NCBI RefSeq assembly: GCF_000772935.1
Contig: NZ_JPVR01000079.1
Coordinates: 62,001-126,000, forward strand
Direction of reading: 5' to 3'
Length of the DNA: 64,000 nt
DNA from: Lysinibacillus boronitolerans JCM 21713 = 10a = NBRC 103108
Lineage (GTDB): Bacteria; Bacillota; Bacilli; Bacillales_A; Planococcaceae
This document shows positions 1 to 7,686 of the stretch, piece after piece (the stretch's first letter is position 1; each line of letters begins with the position of its first letter). Under the pieces are notes generated by a model that was given only the letters and a program-made list of their open reading frames with translations, did not search any database and had not been told where the DNA came from. The position numbers and the translations under genes were made by a program.

Positions 1-439
1 CTAAATGACGGTCTTTCATCTGCGTAGTATCAATGACTATTGGTGATAACTGCTCTTTATCCATGAGCCCACAACACTTACAATGTGTACTTAAAGAAAA
101 TAGTGTCCCCTTATCTTCTAAGAACATTTCTGGTGAATTACCTGTTGAATTTAAAGTAAATAATGGTGCACGTTCATACTCTATATCCGAGAATTCAAAA
201 TAAAAACGTTCTCCAATCGAAACGATTCCAAATTCACGCTCTAAAGACTCATATAAAGCTGTTACCTGCTCGTATGTTACATCTTCATTTAATGTAAAGA
301 TAGGATTAAATTTTGTTTTTAAGTTTCTTTTTCTCAATTCAGGCGCACCAATAGCAATACCATGACGATTATAAACGTTAATAACTTGATCTTGACTAGT
401 TTCATCTATGGAAAACAAATTTTCAAGTTCTACTTTCAC
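1..439 (-). CDS. Unrecognised protein, 3' end outside window
   Basis: An open frame runs leftward from a GTG at 439 off the window edge (146 codons visible), preceded by an AAAGGTAGG ribosome-binding-like stretch. The visible part is hydrophilic, with no signal peptide or membrane segment, and contains a cysteine cluster HCKCCG around residues 122-127 that could be half of a metal site. I do not recognise the family. It lies downstream of the ComQXPA locus on the same strand but is separated from it by a strong hairpin terminator and about 420 bp of repeat-bearing DNA, so it is probably transcribed independently. The frame and start are reasonably clear; the function is unknown. Confidence 0.6.
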   Translation of the reverse strand, partial: MKVELENLFSIDETSQDQVINVYNRHGIAIGAPELRKRNLKTKFNPIFTLNEDVTYEQVTALYESLEREFGIVSIGERFYFEFSDIEYERAPLFTLNSTGNSPEMFLEDKGTLFSLSTHCKCCGLMDKEQLSPIVIDTTQMKDRHL

Positions 440-649
440 AATACACGCCTACCTTTATAAAGTTTTATGGTGAAGTATATTGACTAGCTAGTAACATTCT
501 ACAATCTACTAACGCTACTTTATTCATAGATAGTCAGGCTGCTTATTTTAATAAAATGATTTATATATTACTTACTAAAGCAAATCTACTTAACCACTGT
601 TAATTTAAGCGTACCAGTAGTTATACCGTTATTTCAACTTCGGGTTTAC

Positions 650-731
650 GCCAATTTTCTGGCGTGATTCAGACAAATTTTTGGCGTGATTTGGCGGTTA
701 TAAAAAAACACCGCCACTTTTTTGGCGGTGT
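650..731. repeat. TGGCG/CGCCA motif cluster, left of com locus
   Basis: Six copies of TGGCG or its complement CGCCA lie in about 80 bp, several pairing as small hairpins (for example the pair at about 650-665). The last pair forms the terminator stem at 708-731. A similar cluster occurs at 4895-5016 on the other side of the com locus. The rest of the 440-862 gene-free stretch is AT-rich and shows nothing else I can name. Confidence 0.6.
708..731. terminator. Bidirectional intrinsic terminator
   Basis: A perfect 9-bp stem (ACACCGCCA / TGGCGGTGT) has an A-run on its left and a CTTTTAT tail on its right, so it can work in both directions. It lies about 130 bp past the end of comA and upstream of the left-edge gene. 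Confidence 0.7.
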
Positions 732-862
732 CTTTTATATTTCATAGGCTATTTAACACAGAAATTTGGATTTATTTAACTGAGGGAAAATATAGGCTAT
801 TCAATTCCCATAATGCTCCCTATTAATTGAAAAATATACCAACAGTATAGCATAGAAGTTGT

Positions 863-1443
863 TTAGAGTAAATTCATTCTCTCAGCAAGATTTACAGCTT
901 CTGTTCGTGAGTCTACATTTAACAAAGAAAAGAGTTGAGTTAAATATCTCTCCGTTGTTCGTTGAGGAATATTTAATTCAATAGCGATTGCTTTATTTGT
1001 ATGGCCCTCTGCAATGAGTCTTAAAATTTTCTTTTCCTTTTCATTTATAAGAAATTTTTAGGTAAAACAATTTCGCCGTTTGCAATTGCCCTTACTGTTC
1101 TTAATATTTGCTCTTTCGAAGCTGTTTTAGCTAAAATGCCTTCTATTTTTCTTTCTAAAATGAGTGGATAATAATCCGTAATATCATCGCCTGTGTAAAG
1201 AATAACAGAAGCATTTGACTGAATAGCTTTGATATTACGGGCTAGGTTAATTCCATTTTCTAATGGCATATTGATATCTATTAGATAGATATCGTACGGT
1301 TTATTCTTTATCCTTTGAATGACACAAGTTGCATCACTTTCCGTATCGATGATAATATCTTCATTCTCTTGAAATAAATTTTTAGTTCCCTCTAACACTA
1401 TAGGGTGATCATCCACTATGAGCATCGTAATCAAGTGTTTCAC
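863..1443 (-). pseudogene. comA: ComA-like NarL/LuxR response regulator, split by a -1 shift
   Basis: The receiver domain is encoded from about 1443 to 1048: DD at residues 11-12, the phospho-acceptor D56 in LIDINMP, then a stop TAA at 1045-1047. The LuxR-type helix-turn-helix (residues around EKEKKILRLIAEG, NKAIAIELN, RTTERYL) continues at once in the -1 frame and ends at a TAA at 863-865. The junction is in a homopolymer (AAAAATTTC); restoring one base gives PKNFLINEKEKKIL, the normal linker. It follows comP with a 35-bp overlap, in the comQXPA order of Bacillus. The start is uncertain: GTG at 1443, TTG at 1434 (best spaced from GGGAG) or ATG at 1425. It may be a real mutation, a sequencing slip, or recoding at AAATTTC. 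DegU-like regulators share this architecture; the neighbours point to ComA. Confidence 0.8.
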
Positions 1444-3712
1444 TCCCTTCTTTCACCATGATTCTAATAAACATCCCTTCATTGATATTCGAGTCAATAG
1501 CAAATTGCCCATTAAACGCTTTTACACGCTCCTGCATGCCTTGAATGCCCATCGATTCTGCTACTATAATGTCCTCTACATTACAGCCTACACCATCATC
1601 TTTATAAATGATTTCGAAACCATCGTTCATTTCTTTTAAATGAATTTCAACAGAAGCTGCATAGGAATGCTTTAACGCATTATTAAGTAGCTCTTGGAAT
1701 AAACGATAAATCATTAAATTCATGCGCTCATCCTCTAAATAAAGTCGATCAATTGTGTAAATAAGCGCGAAGTTAGCTCTTCCTTGGACTTTCCGAATCA
1801 ACTTTTCTAATGCAGCATTTAAACCTAATGTATCTAGTAACGGGGGTTTGAGGTTTTCACAATAAGTACGTAATTCATGTAAGGAGGCAACCATTTGTTT
1901 ATGAATTTTTGCAAGCTTTTCTTGAATATCCGTTGTATTTTTTGCATTTACTAGGACATCCACCTCGCGAGCAATATGAAGTTGCTCCTGTAAATTGGTG
2001 TCATGTAACTCTTGAGCTAATTGGTATTTTTCTTCTTCAAACCTTAGCCATAATAGCTTATTTAGCCATGGTAACTGACCATCATCAGCTTGCTTCATAT
2101 GCTTCAGTTCCTCTAGCAGTTCTTCCACCATCTTAGTATTTTCAATAAAATTATTTACATATAATAAGAGCAATTCAAGCCATAAAAGCTCCTCATCTTT
2201 TAATTGAATCGTATTATTATGCCCGAGCACTAAAGCTCTTTTAAAATGTGCATCCTGATGGAGAAATGCTATATAAACTTTGTCAATCTTTCTTATTTCA
2301 CCTAATCTGATTTCTTCCATTATGTCAGGATCAATCGTAATACTTTCTCCAGCATTTGTTATGAATTCATTTTTGTCATAGTTATATGTTAAGACAAAAA
2401 CATCCTCTAACTCCAGATGCATGGAAACCTCGTAAGCAAACTTCTCTAAAAGTTCGTTAATTTTAATTGTTTTTCCAATTTTATCTACGGCTGTATATAG
2501 CTGATGAATATAGTCGCCCTTTGTGGAGAATAAAATTTTCCGCTTGCGATAATCAACCTTCTCTTTTACGTAAAAAAGTATAACTAATGAAGCAAATGTA
2601 AAGAAAGCTACTCCTGACATGACAGTCATTGTTAAATAATGCCCTGCAATAAGGTATAGTCCAACTGTGAACCATACAGTAAAGATTAAAGAGAATATTA
2701 CATAATAACGTAATCTTGTAATATGGTATTCAATATCAAATAATCTCTCTGCTAATTGCGTAAAAATAAAGCTAAAAGGTATAAGCAATAAAAATAACGA
2801 GCTTATCTCAGATGAAAGTATATACGTATGAAAAAGTATTTTTGGGAGTGCATATAAAAAAAGAAATGGAAGAAACGGTATTAGTATACTATTTAATAAA
2901 ATTTTCAACTGAGGTGAGCTGTACTTAAAATAGCTTATTAATAAAATACTAAGGATGATCACAAGGAGAATAAAGAAAATAGCCAATATAACATTGGAAA
3001 GAATATCATTTGAAGCAGGATAAATAGTGCCCACACAGCCTAATATAAAAGCTATGAAAGGAAGTATATAAAAGAGCTTGATATTATTTGTAAACACCCA
3101 ATTAGTTTTCACAAATGAGTAATAATTTCTCAAAAAATGTAACAGTATAACTAAACATAACAGCATACTACTTCGATTTACGATAATACCAATCGTATCC
3201 ATTCTACCAGAGACACCACTGCTTACATAAGCCAAAGAAACCGTTAACATAAAGAGAATTAGTAAATCAGCTAACTTTGTATTTCTTTGTTTAAAATGTA
3301 AATAAAATGCAACGAATAATGTTAATAAATAATAACAAGCTGGAATGATTAAAACATAGATAAATTGTTGAGGGATATCCAAATGCTTAATATGTATATT
3401 GATTAGATCTCCATCGGGCTTCAGTATTGTTATTTCATTAGCAGATAAAATTTTTGATTTATACCTCAGTTGTTTTAATTCGTTGATGGGTTCAGTATCT
3501 ACAGTTAAAATTGCATCACCAACAGAAATATTTTGACCCTCTGCCCAGTCTTTATAATATAGTTGAGAAATGACCCATCTGCCATTCTCTTCTTCTAATC
3601 CAATCTGTATATAAGGCTCGCTATAATTCACATAATTTAAATAAAAACCAATAATTAAATAGAGAATTATAGCGGGCCAAAACAACTTACTTCGCAACTT
3701 TCTTAGTTCCAA
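1409..3712 (-). CDS. comP: ComP-like quorum-sensing sensor histidine kinase
   Basis: This is a 767-residue membrane kinase, the expected size for ComP. The N-terminus has one membrane helix, an outer loop with a PDZ-like segment (about residues 50-100, GQNISVGDAIL), then a bundle of hydrophobic helices to about residue 390. The cytoplasmic part has a HisKA_3 box with H570 in ELHDTNLQ, and a HATPase with the N box (ELLNNALKH, about 675-683), DDGVG (about 705-710) and GIQGMQERV. ComP proteins sense isoprenylated ComX and phosphorylate ComA. It begins at a TTG overlapping the last bases of comX, implying translational coupling, and its end overlaps comA. The TTG start has only weak ribosome-binding support; another TTG lies at 3697. 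Confidence 0.9.
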   Translation of the reverse strand: MELRKLRSKLFWPAIILYLIIGFYLNYVNYSEPYIQIGLEEENGRWVISQLYYKDWAEGQNISVGDAILTVDTEPINELKQLRYKSKILSANEITILKPDGDLINIHIKHLDIPQQFIYVLIIPACYYLLTLFVAFYLHFKQRNTKLADLLILFMLTVSLAYVSSGVSGRMDTIGIIVNRSSMLLCLVILLHFLRNYYSFVKTNWVFTNNIKLFYILPFIAFILGCVGTIYPASNDILSNVILAIFFILLVIILSILLISYFKYSSPQLKILLNSILIPFLPFLFLYALPKILFHTYILSSEISSLFLLLIPFSFIFTQLAERLFDIEYHITRLRYYVIFSLIFTVWFTVGLYLIAGHYLTMTVMSGVAFFTFASLVILFYVKEKVDYRKRKILFSTKGDYIHQLYTAVDKIGKTIKINELLEKFAYEVSMHLELEDVFVLTYNYDKNEFITNAGESITIDPDIMEEIRLGEIRKIDKVYIAFLHQDAHFKRALVLGHNNTIQLKDEELLWLELLLLYVNNFIENTKMVEELLEELKHMKQADDGQLPWLNKLLWLRFEEEKYQLAQELHDTNLQEQLHIAREVDVLVNAKNTTDIQEKLAKIHKQMVASLHELRTYCENLKPPLLDTLGLNAALEKLIRKVQGRANFALIYTIDRLYLEDERMNLMIYRLFQELLNNALKHSYAASVEIHLKEMNDGFEIIYKDDGVGCNVEDIIVAESMGIQGMQERVKAFNGQFAIDSNINEGMFIRIMVKEGSETLDYDAHSG

Positions 3713-3861
3713 ATATCACTTTCTGTATTCATTTCACCGTTAAACGCTTCTAAAATTGCTTTTTGTTCTACAGATGAAACTCCAACTAATGAGGCTTTTT
3801 GTTCTCTTAATAGTGCAACTAGGCTTGGATTTTGCTCTAAATATTGGATTACATTAATCAT
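3703..3861 (-). CDS. comX: ComX pheromone precursor
   Basis: This short gene encodes 52 residues behind a good GAGGAG ribosome binding site. It matches the ComX family pattern: an N-terminal helix with YLEQNP, then SLVGVS and EQKAILEAF, and a variable C-terminal tail with tryptophan at position 51, next to last. In Bacillus this tryptophan is isoprenylated by ComQ, and the clipped C-terminal peptide is exported as a strain-specific signal. Its position between comQ (12 bp upstream) and comP (10 bp overlap) is exactly the conserved one. The mature peptide cannot be read from sequence but should lie within the last 6-12 residues, ending in SDIWN. Confidence 0.93.
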   Translation of the reverse strand: MINVIQYLEQNPSLVALLREQKASLVGVSSVEQKAILEAFNGEMNTESDIWN

Positions 3862-3873
3862 TCTTATCTCTCC

Positions 3874-4776
3874 TCATTTCAATAGTTTTTGTAGGTATTC
3901 TCTACCTATCTCATTTATAGCTACATTTTCAAGATAATTCAATGCTTTAAACTTGTAGACGTTTTTTATCGTAATGGCATAACGTATTGCCCCACCATTT
4001 GTCAACGCATCTTCTGTTGCATTATTATCCAAATCTGTAACTATATCATCATTATAATAGCTAGAAACAGATTTTGAAACATCATTTTTCTGTGATAAAA
4101 GATAAATAATAGGCAGAGAATACCTTTTATTTAGCAAATCATTTTTAGGACCCCACGCCTTTAAGCTTTGAATATCATTTTTAATTTGTTGGATGATGCC
4201 TATGTATTTCCCATATTCCTCTACTTCTTGAGATATTTCTCCTTTTGCAAGTACTTCACCAATCAAGCAACCCATTGCTGTTAATGAGCCAGATTTCAAG
4301 GTAATCATTTGTACATAGGAATCTTCATCACGACAACTATTTAGCAAGTCTAATTGCTGTCCATTTATACTTTTTAAAGCGTATTCCTCAAGTAGCTTTA
4401 TAGCCGCTCTTTTATGGACAAAAGAGGTTTCATCTATTGTTTTAGATGCCATGACCAGCATAGCTAAAGCAACGTTTAATGATAATTCAGGTGTTTTGTT
4501 CCAAATATAGTCTGAATCCTTATCCTGCAGATCATCAATAATATCAAAAGATAGTATAAGAAGTTCAATTGCAGCAGCTACCTTGTAGATATCTTGATTT
4601 ATACTACTTGAAAATGCTTCATAATGCCAAAAACACAATTTACCAAAGGAAAAACCTACTGATGTTTTTTCTTCTTTAAAGCTTTTTAGCATTAACTTGA
4701 GCTCAGGGCCAAGTAATAATTCATTTTCTATAAGGATGTCTAATGATTCATCGATATGTGCATCTAAATCCTTCAA
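3874..4776 (-). CDS. comQ: ComQ-like isoprenyl transferase for ComX
   Basis: The protein has 300 residues, the usual ComQ length, and belongs to the polyprenyl synthetase fold. The first aspartate-rich motif DDLQD is at residues 81-85. The second region reads QQIKNDIQSL, a weakened form of the second DDxxD, as is common in ComQ. ComQ transfers a farnesyl or geranyl group to the ComX tryptophan. Translation starts at a TTG at 4776 behind GAGAGG; no better start follows closely. It is the first gene of the comQXPA unit. An ordinary polyprenyl diphosphate synthase is unlikely given the adjacent comX and comP. Confidence 0.9.
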   Translation of the reverse strand: MKDLDAHIDESLDILIENELLLGPELKLMLKSFKEEKTSVGFSFGKLCFWHYEAFSSSINQDIYKVAAAIELLILSFDIIDDLQDKDSDYIWNKTPELSLNVALAMLVMASKTIDETSFVHKRAAIKLLEEYALKSINGQQLDLLNSCRDEDSYVQMITLKSGSLTAMGCLIGEVLAKGEISQEVEEYGKYIGIIQQIKNDIQSLKAWGPKNDLLNKRYSLPIIYLLSQKNDVSKSVSSYYNDDIVTDLDNNATEDALTNGGAIRYAITIKNVYKFKALNYLENVAINEIGREYLQKLLK

Positions 4777-4894
4777 TAGTCCTCTCTCCCATCTAGTATA
4801 TTACTAGATATTATATAGATTAGTGGGAATTAATACTAGTCGTACAATTCTATAATACATTAAATACCATTATTTCCTCTATGAAGTGAAAGAC

Positions 4895-5016
4895 CGCCAA
4901 AAAATGGCGTTATTCAATCAAACCACGCCAGAATTTTGTTAATAATTACTAAAAAAATGGCGGTAGAGAACCAAGTACCGCCATTAAAGTGGCGTAAACT
5001 TACCATTGAAATGGCG
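4895..5016. repeat. TGGCG/CGCCA motif cluster, right of com locus
   Basis: Seven copies of TGGCG or CGCCA lie at 4895, 4905, 4926, 4958, 4979, 4990 and 5012, in alternating orientation. They make small hairpins such as ACCGCCA/TGGCGGT. The cluster fills the promoter region between comQ and the divergent gene at 5117 and echoes the cluster at 650-731. It could be a protein-binding array or remnants of a palindromic repeat family. Confidence 0.6.
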
Positions 5017-5116
5017 TTCTAACAGATGTTACGCTTAGATTAGCCATAAAATCTTATTTTTAAAGTCAGGATAGATTGATGCACATGAAATCTTTTTGTA
5101 CTGGGAGTGACTTAAA

Positions 5117-5662
5117 ATGAATGAAACAGTTTTCATACTTACGGCTACTTTTTCATGTAATATCTCTGTCTCAACTGAAGAAATTACAATTAAACAGCCA
5201 AGCAATGATCAACGACAAATTGAAAAAATCATTATACAATCGGAATTAAAAGCCTATCAAGAAACATTGGCTGCGTATAAAAACATTTCACCCTACTCAA
5301 AATATATTAGTGATATTCCTGGATTTGAGGATACATTTCAACAAAAACGAGATTATTATATTGAGCAATATGGAATTATTAGAATATCAAACGAAAGTAT
5401 TTCTAGTATGTCATTAGTCAATCCTTTCACTTTTGGATTAAATATAGATTCCCCTATAGTGTATGTAACGCCACACGACACAATTATTAATGCTAGAGGG
5501 CTAGCAATGGCGGCCAACGCATCTAATAATAACAATCACCCAGATAGTTTGGATGAACTTTGTAATACAAGTATTTCAGGCTTGTCCATTAATGAGAACA
5601 CGATATCCTTTAATATGGATTCGACATTTAGTAAATGGAGAAAGCCATCTATTAAACATTAA
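5117..5662 (+). CDS. Unrecognised 181-residue protein divergent from comQ
   Basis: The frame starts with ATG behind GGGAG and is closed by a clear terminator, so it looks like a real gene. The N-terminus (about residues 1-20) is moderately hydrophobic, but no convincing signal peptide or membrane segment follows. The rest is a soluble, Ser/Asn/Ile-rich protein with charged helices around residues 30-55. I do not recognise the family. It is transcribed away from comQ, and its promoter must lie in the TGGCG-rich region, so co-regulation with the quorum-sensing locus is possible but only inferred. Confidence 0.6.
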   Translation: MNETVFILTATFSCNISVSTEEITIKQPSNDQRQIEKIIIQSELKAYQETLAAYKNISPYSKYISDIPGFEDTFQQKRDYYIEQYGIIRISNESISSMSLVNPFTFGLNIDSPIVYVTPHDTIINARGLAMAANASNNNNHPDSLDELCNTSISGLSINENTISFNMDSTFSKWRKPSIKH

Positions 5663-5679
5663 ACCTATCCACTTAGCTA

Positions 5680-5711
5680 AGCAGGTCAACAATCATTGTG
5701 ACCTGCTTTTT
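5680..5711 (+). terminator. Intrinsic terminator of the 5117 gene
   Basis: AGCAGGTCA pairs with TGACCTGCT (9-bp perfect stem, about 10-nt loop), followed by TTTT. Confidence 0.8.
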
Positions 5712-5720
5712 GTGTCATAT

Positions 5721-5749
5721 AAAAAGGTATTTCAATCTCTTGAGACACC
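5721..5749 (+). repeat. Partial duplicate of the isdG-side terminator
   Basis: The stretch TCAATCTCTTGAGACACC with its AAAAAGG lead repeats, in direct orientation, the terminator arm at 6249-6278. Here the left arm is changed, so the hairpin is poor. The two copies bracket the dispersed repeat at 5800-6195. Confidence 0.65.
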
Positions 5750-5799
5750 ACTATATAGTGTGATAAATAAAGCGATTAATAGAATATTTGTGAAAGGAG

Positions 5800-6195
5800 A
5801 AAGTCGTTTCTATTGCAGGCTACTTGCTATACTGTGGGAAGTGCCGAACCGCTTCCTCCGCTACCGCTCCGTTTAGAGGCTTTTCTGTCTCGCTATCCCA
5901 CGGGAGTCGAGTAGCCTTCCATTCATTGTTTCCTTTTTAGCAAAGGTTTTCAAATAAAGTGAGGTAGGTTCACTACTCTTTATGCTTTGAAAATAGAAGC
6001 CTATCCTTTCTCCATCATACAAGGAATGGGTTATTTTATTTACTACAGCTAGTATGAAAGATAAGGAAAAGACACTTTTGCACATGGTTGATTGGAGAGG
6101 AACTAGCGTCACAGATGAGATTCTGTAGCGATCGAAAGTGAGTAAAAAAGCTCATCGGAAGCTCCTGGAAAGGACGCTAGGGAACGGAAATTAAC
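5800..6195. repeat. Decayed Bacillaceae-type dispersed palindromic element
   Basis: There are two sub-units. The first (about 5800-5930) has inverted ends GGCTACTTG (5819) and CGAGTAGCC (5908), with an inner GTGGGA/TCCCAC pair. The second (6087-6195) has inverted ends GTTGATT.../...AATTAAC and CTAGCGTC (6103-6110) / GACGCTAG (6173-6180). The text resembles, from memory, the GC-richer intergenic repeats scattered through Bacillaceae genomes (ends like GGAACGGAAATCAAC and GGAGTCGAGTAGCC). Short frames crossing it look like chance. It is probably noncoding and non-autonomous. Confidence 0.55.
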
Positions 6196-6251
6196 CCCTC
6201 GCCTTGCTAAAAGGCTTTTTCTGCTAGTGACATGATCTTTTTTCAACAAAA

Positions 6252-6281
6252 AAGGGTGTCTCAATCTCTTGAGACACCCTT
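6252..6281 (-). terminator. Intrinsic terminator of the yclNOPQ-isdG unit
   Basis: AAGGGTGTCTC pairs with GAGACACCCTT, followed on the minus strand by a T-run. It lies 7 bp past the isdG-like stop. Confidence 0.85.
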
Positions 6282-6287
6282 AGATGA

Positions 6288-6602
6288 TTAACCTTTTACA
6301 TAATAAACTTCTTGTCCGCTTTCAATGATATGATCAGGCTTCGGTTTACCTGCGCTTGCCTTATGGCCTGCAATATGCTCAGGACTCTTCTCCCAATTTT
6401 TCCATGCTTCTTCTGATTCCCAACGAACCATCACAAGCACTTCTTCATCACCACGGCGAACTTTCTTAACAAGTACCTGTTTATCAATGAAACCAGGTTG
6501 TTGTTCAAGTAATGATGGTCCGTTTGGATTAGCACCAAAACGTTCCACCACTTTATCCGAATTCCCTTCCTTCACAACAATACGTTTAATTTGTACAAAC
6601 AT
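6288..6602 (-). CDS. IsdG/HmoA-type heme-degrading monooxygenase
   Basis: The 104-residue protein has the antibiotic-biosynthesis-monooxygenase (ABM) fold pattern: an N-terminal beta strand, the central VLVMVRWESEEAWKNWEKSPEH segment split over helix and strand, and a conserved H near residue 79 (HIAGHKA) that is the expected heme ligand region. IsdG/HmoA enzymes open heme to release iron in the cytosol. It starts 1 bp after the stop of the siderophore-binding lipoprotein gene, so it is the last gene of the iron-uptake operon and probably Fur-regulated from the boxes upstream of yclN. Other ABM-fold enzymes cannot be excluded, but the operon favours heme or iron. Confidence 0.82.
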   Translation of the reverse strand: MFVQIKRIVVKEGNSDKVVERFGANPNGPSLLEQQPGFIDKQVLVKKVRRGDEEVLVMVRWESEEAWKNWEKSPEHIAGHKASAGKPKPDHIIESGQEVYYVKG

Positions 6603-6603
6603 A

Positions 6604-7623
6604 TTAGTTAAACGCCTTTAATACATCTTCAACTTTTAGTGTTTCAGATTGTAAACCGCCACCTGAAAGGTACCAAACTTCTGGATCTAGGTAGAACACT
6701 TTACCGTTCTTCACAGCATTAGTTGCACTTACGATTTCGTTTTCAATTGCAGCTTTAGTACCTGACTCGCCGTTTTCATTTACTACTGCATCACGGTCAA
6801 CTACAAAGAGAATATCAGGGTTCGTATCACGAACATATTCAAAACTTACATTATCACCATGTGTTCCAACTTTAACTTTCTCATCTGCAGCTTTCACACC
6901 AAATACATCATGGATAACACCGAAACGTGAACCAGAACCATATGCTGATAACGCGCCTTCACTACCTAATACGATTAAAGCTTTCTCTTCTGATGCAGTT
7001 GCTTTGCCTTTTACTTCTTCAACTTTTGCTTCATATGCAGCGATCGCATCTGCTGCTTCTTTTTCTTTACCAAAAATTTTACCAGCTAATTCTGTATTAG
7101 CTTTGAATGATTCTAGGAAGTTTTTGTTATCTACACCAATGTAAACTGTTGGTGCAATTTTAGATAATTCAGCATATGCTGCTGACGCACGACCAGAGAT
7201 AAAAATAATATCTGGGTTAATTTCAGATAATTTTTCATAATCAGGCTCGAATAATGTACCTGCGTTTACATAAGCACTATCTTTATATTTACTTAAGTAA
7301 GATGGTAATGAATCTTGTACTACTGCAGTAGGATTAACACCTAATGCATCTAGAGTATCTAGGAAACCATTATCAAAAACAACAACTTTTTCTGGTATTT
7401 TATCAAGTGTTACTTCTTCAAACGTAGTATTACCATCGCGTCCTTCAATTGTGCTACCTGGAATAGTCAGTGGATAGGCTGAAGATGCCTCATTTTGTTC
7501 TTCTGCCGGTTTGTCAGTTGACGTACCTTTATCATCTTCTTTTGCTTCGTCTTTCGAACCACAAGCTGCTAATACTAGTAGCATCATTGCCATTAAAACT
7601 GTAAGTAATTTCCATTTTTTCAT
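6604..7623 (-). CDS. yclQ: Siderophore ABC transporter substrate-binding lipoprotein (YclQ-like)
   Basis: The 339-residue precursor has a lipoprotein signal with lipobox LAAC (C21), a charged linker to about residue 50, and a class III (FhuD/FecB-type) binding protein fold. Recognisable segments are PEKVVVFDNGFLDTLDALG, EPDYEKLSEINPDIIFISGR and the C-terminal VEDVLKAF. The closest match I recall is YclQ of B. subtilis, the petrobactin receptor. It lies downstream of its two permease genes and ATPase gene, in the yclNOPQ order, with a 63-bp gap after yclP. Other catecholate siderophores are possible ligands. Confidence 0.88.
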   Translation of the reverse strand: MKKWKLLTVLMAMMLLVLAACGSKDEAKEDDKGTSTDKPAEEQNEASSAYPLTIPGSTIEGRDGNTTFEEVTLDKIPEKVVVFDNGFLDTLDALGVNPTAVVQDSLPSYLSKYKDSAYVNAGTLFEPDYEKLSEINPDIIFISGRASAAYAELSKIAPTVYIGVDNKNFLESFKANTELAGKIFGKEKEAADAIAAYEAKVEEVKGKATASEEKALIVLGSEGALSAYGSGSRFGVIHDVFGVKAADEKVKVGTHGDNVSFEYVRDTNPDILFVVDRDAVVNENGESGTKAAIENEIVSATNAVKNGKVFYLDPEVWYLSGGGLQSETLKVEDVLKAFN

Positions 7624-7686
7624 TATGAAATTTCTCCTTTAATTAAGTTATTTGATAGTTAGATGGCCATCCACCTGGAACTATTT

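Noticed and set aside
650-731. CRISPR-like array
   Set aside because: The repeats are only 5-9 bp, alternate in orientation and are unevenly spaced; no cas genes are present.
5553-5876. Plus-strand 107-codon frame overlapping the 5117 gene
   Set aside because: It runs in another frame through a better-supported gene and its terminator into the repeat.
5873-6112. Minus-strand frame of 79 codons within the dispersed repeat
   Set aside because: It spans both palindromic sub-units, has no good ribosome site, and its composition follows the repeat.
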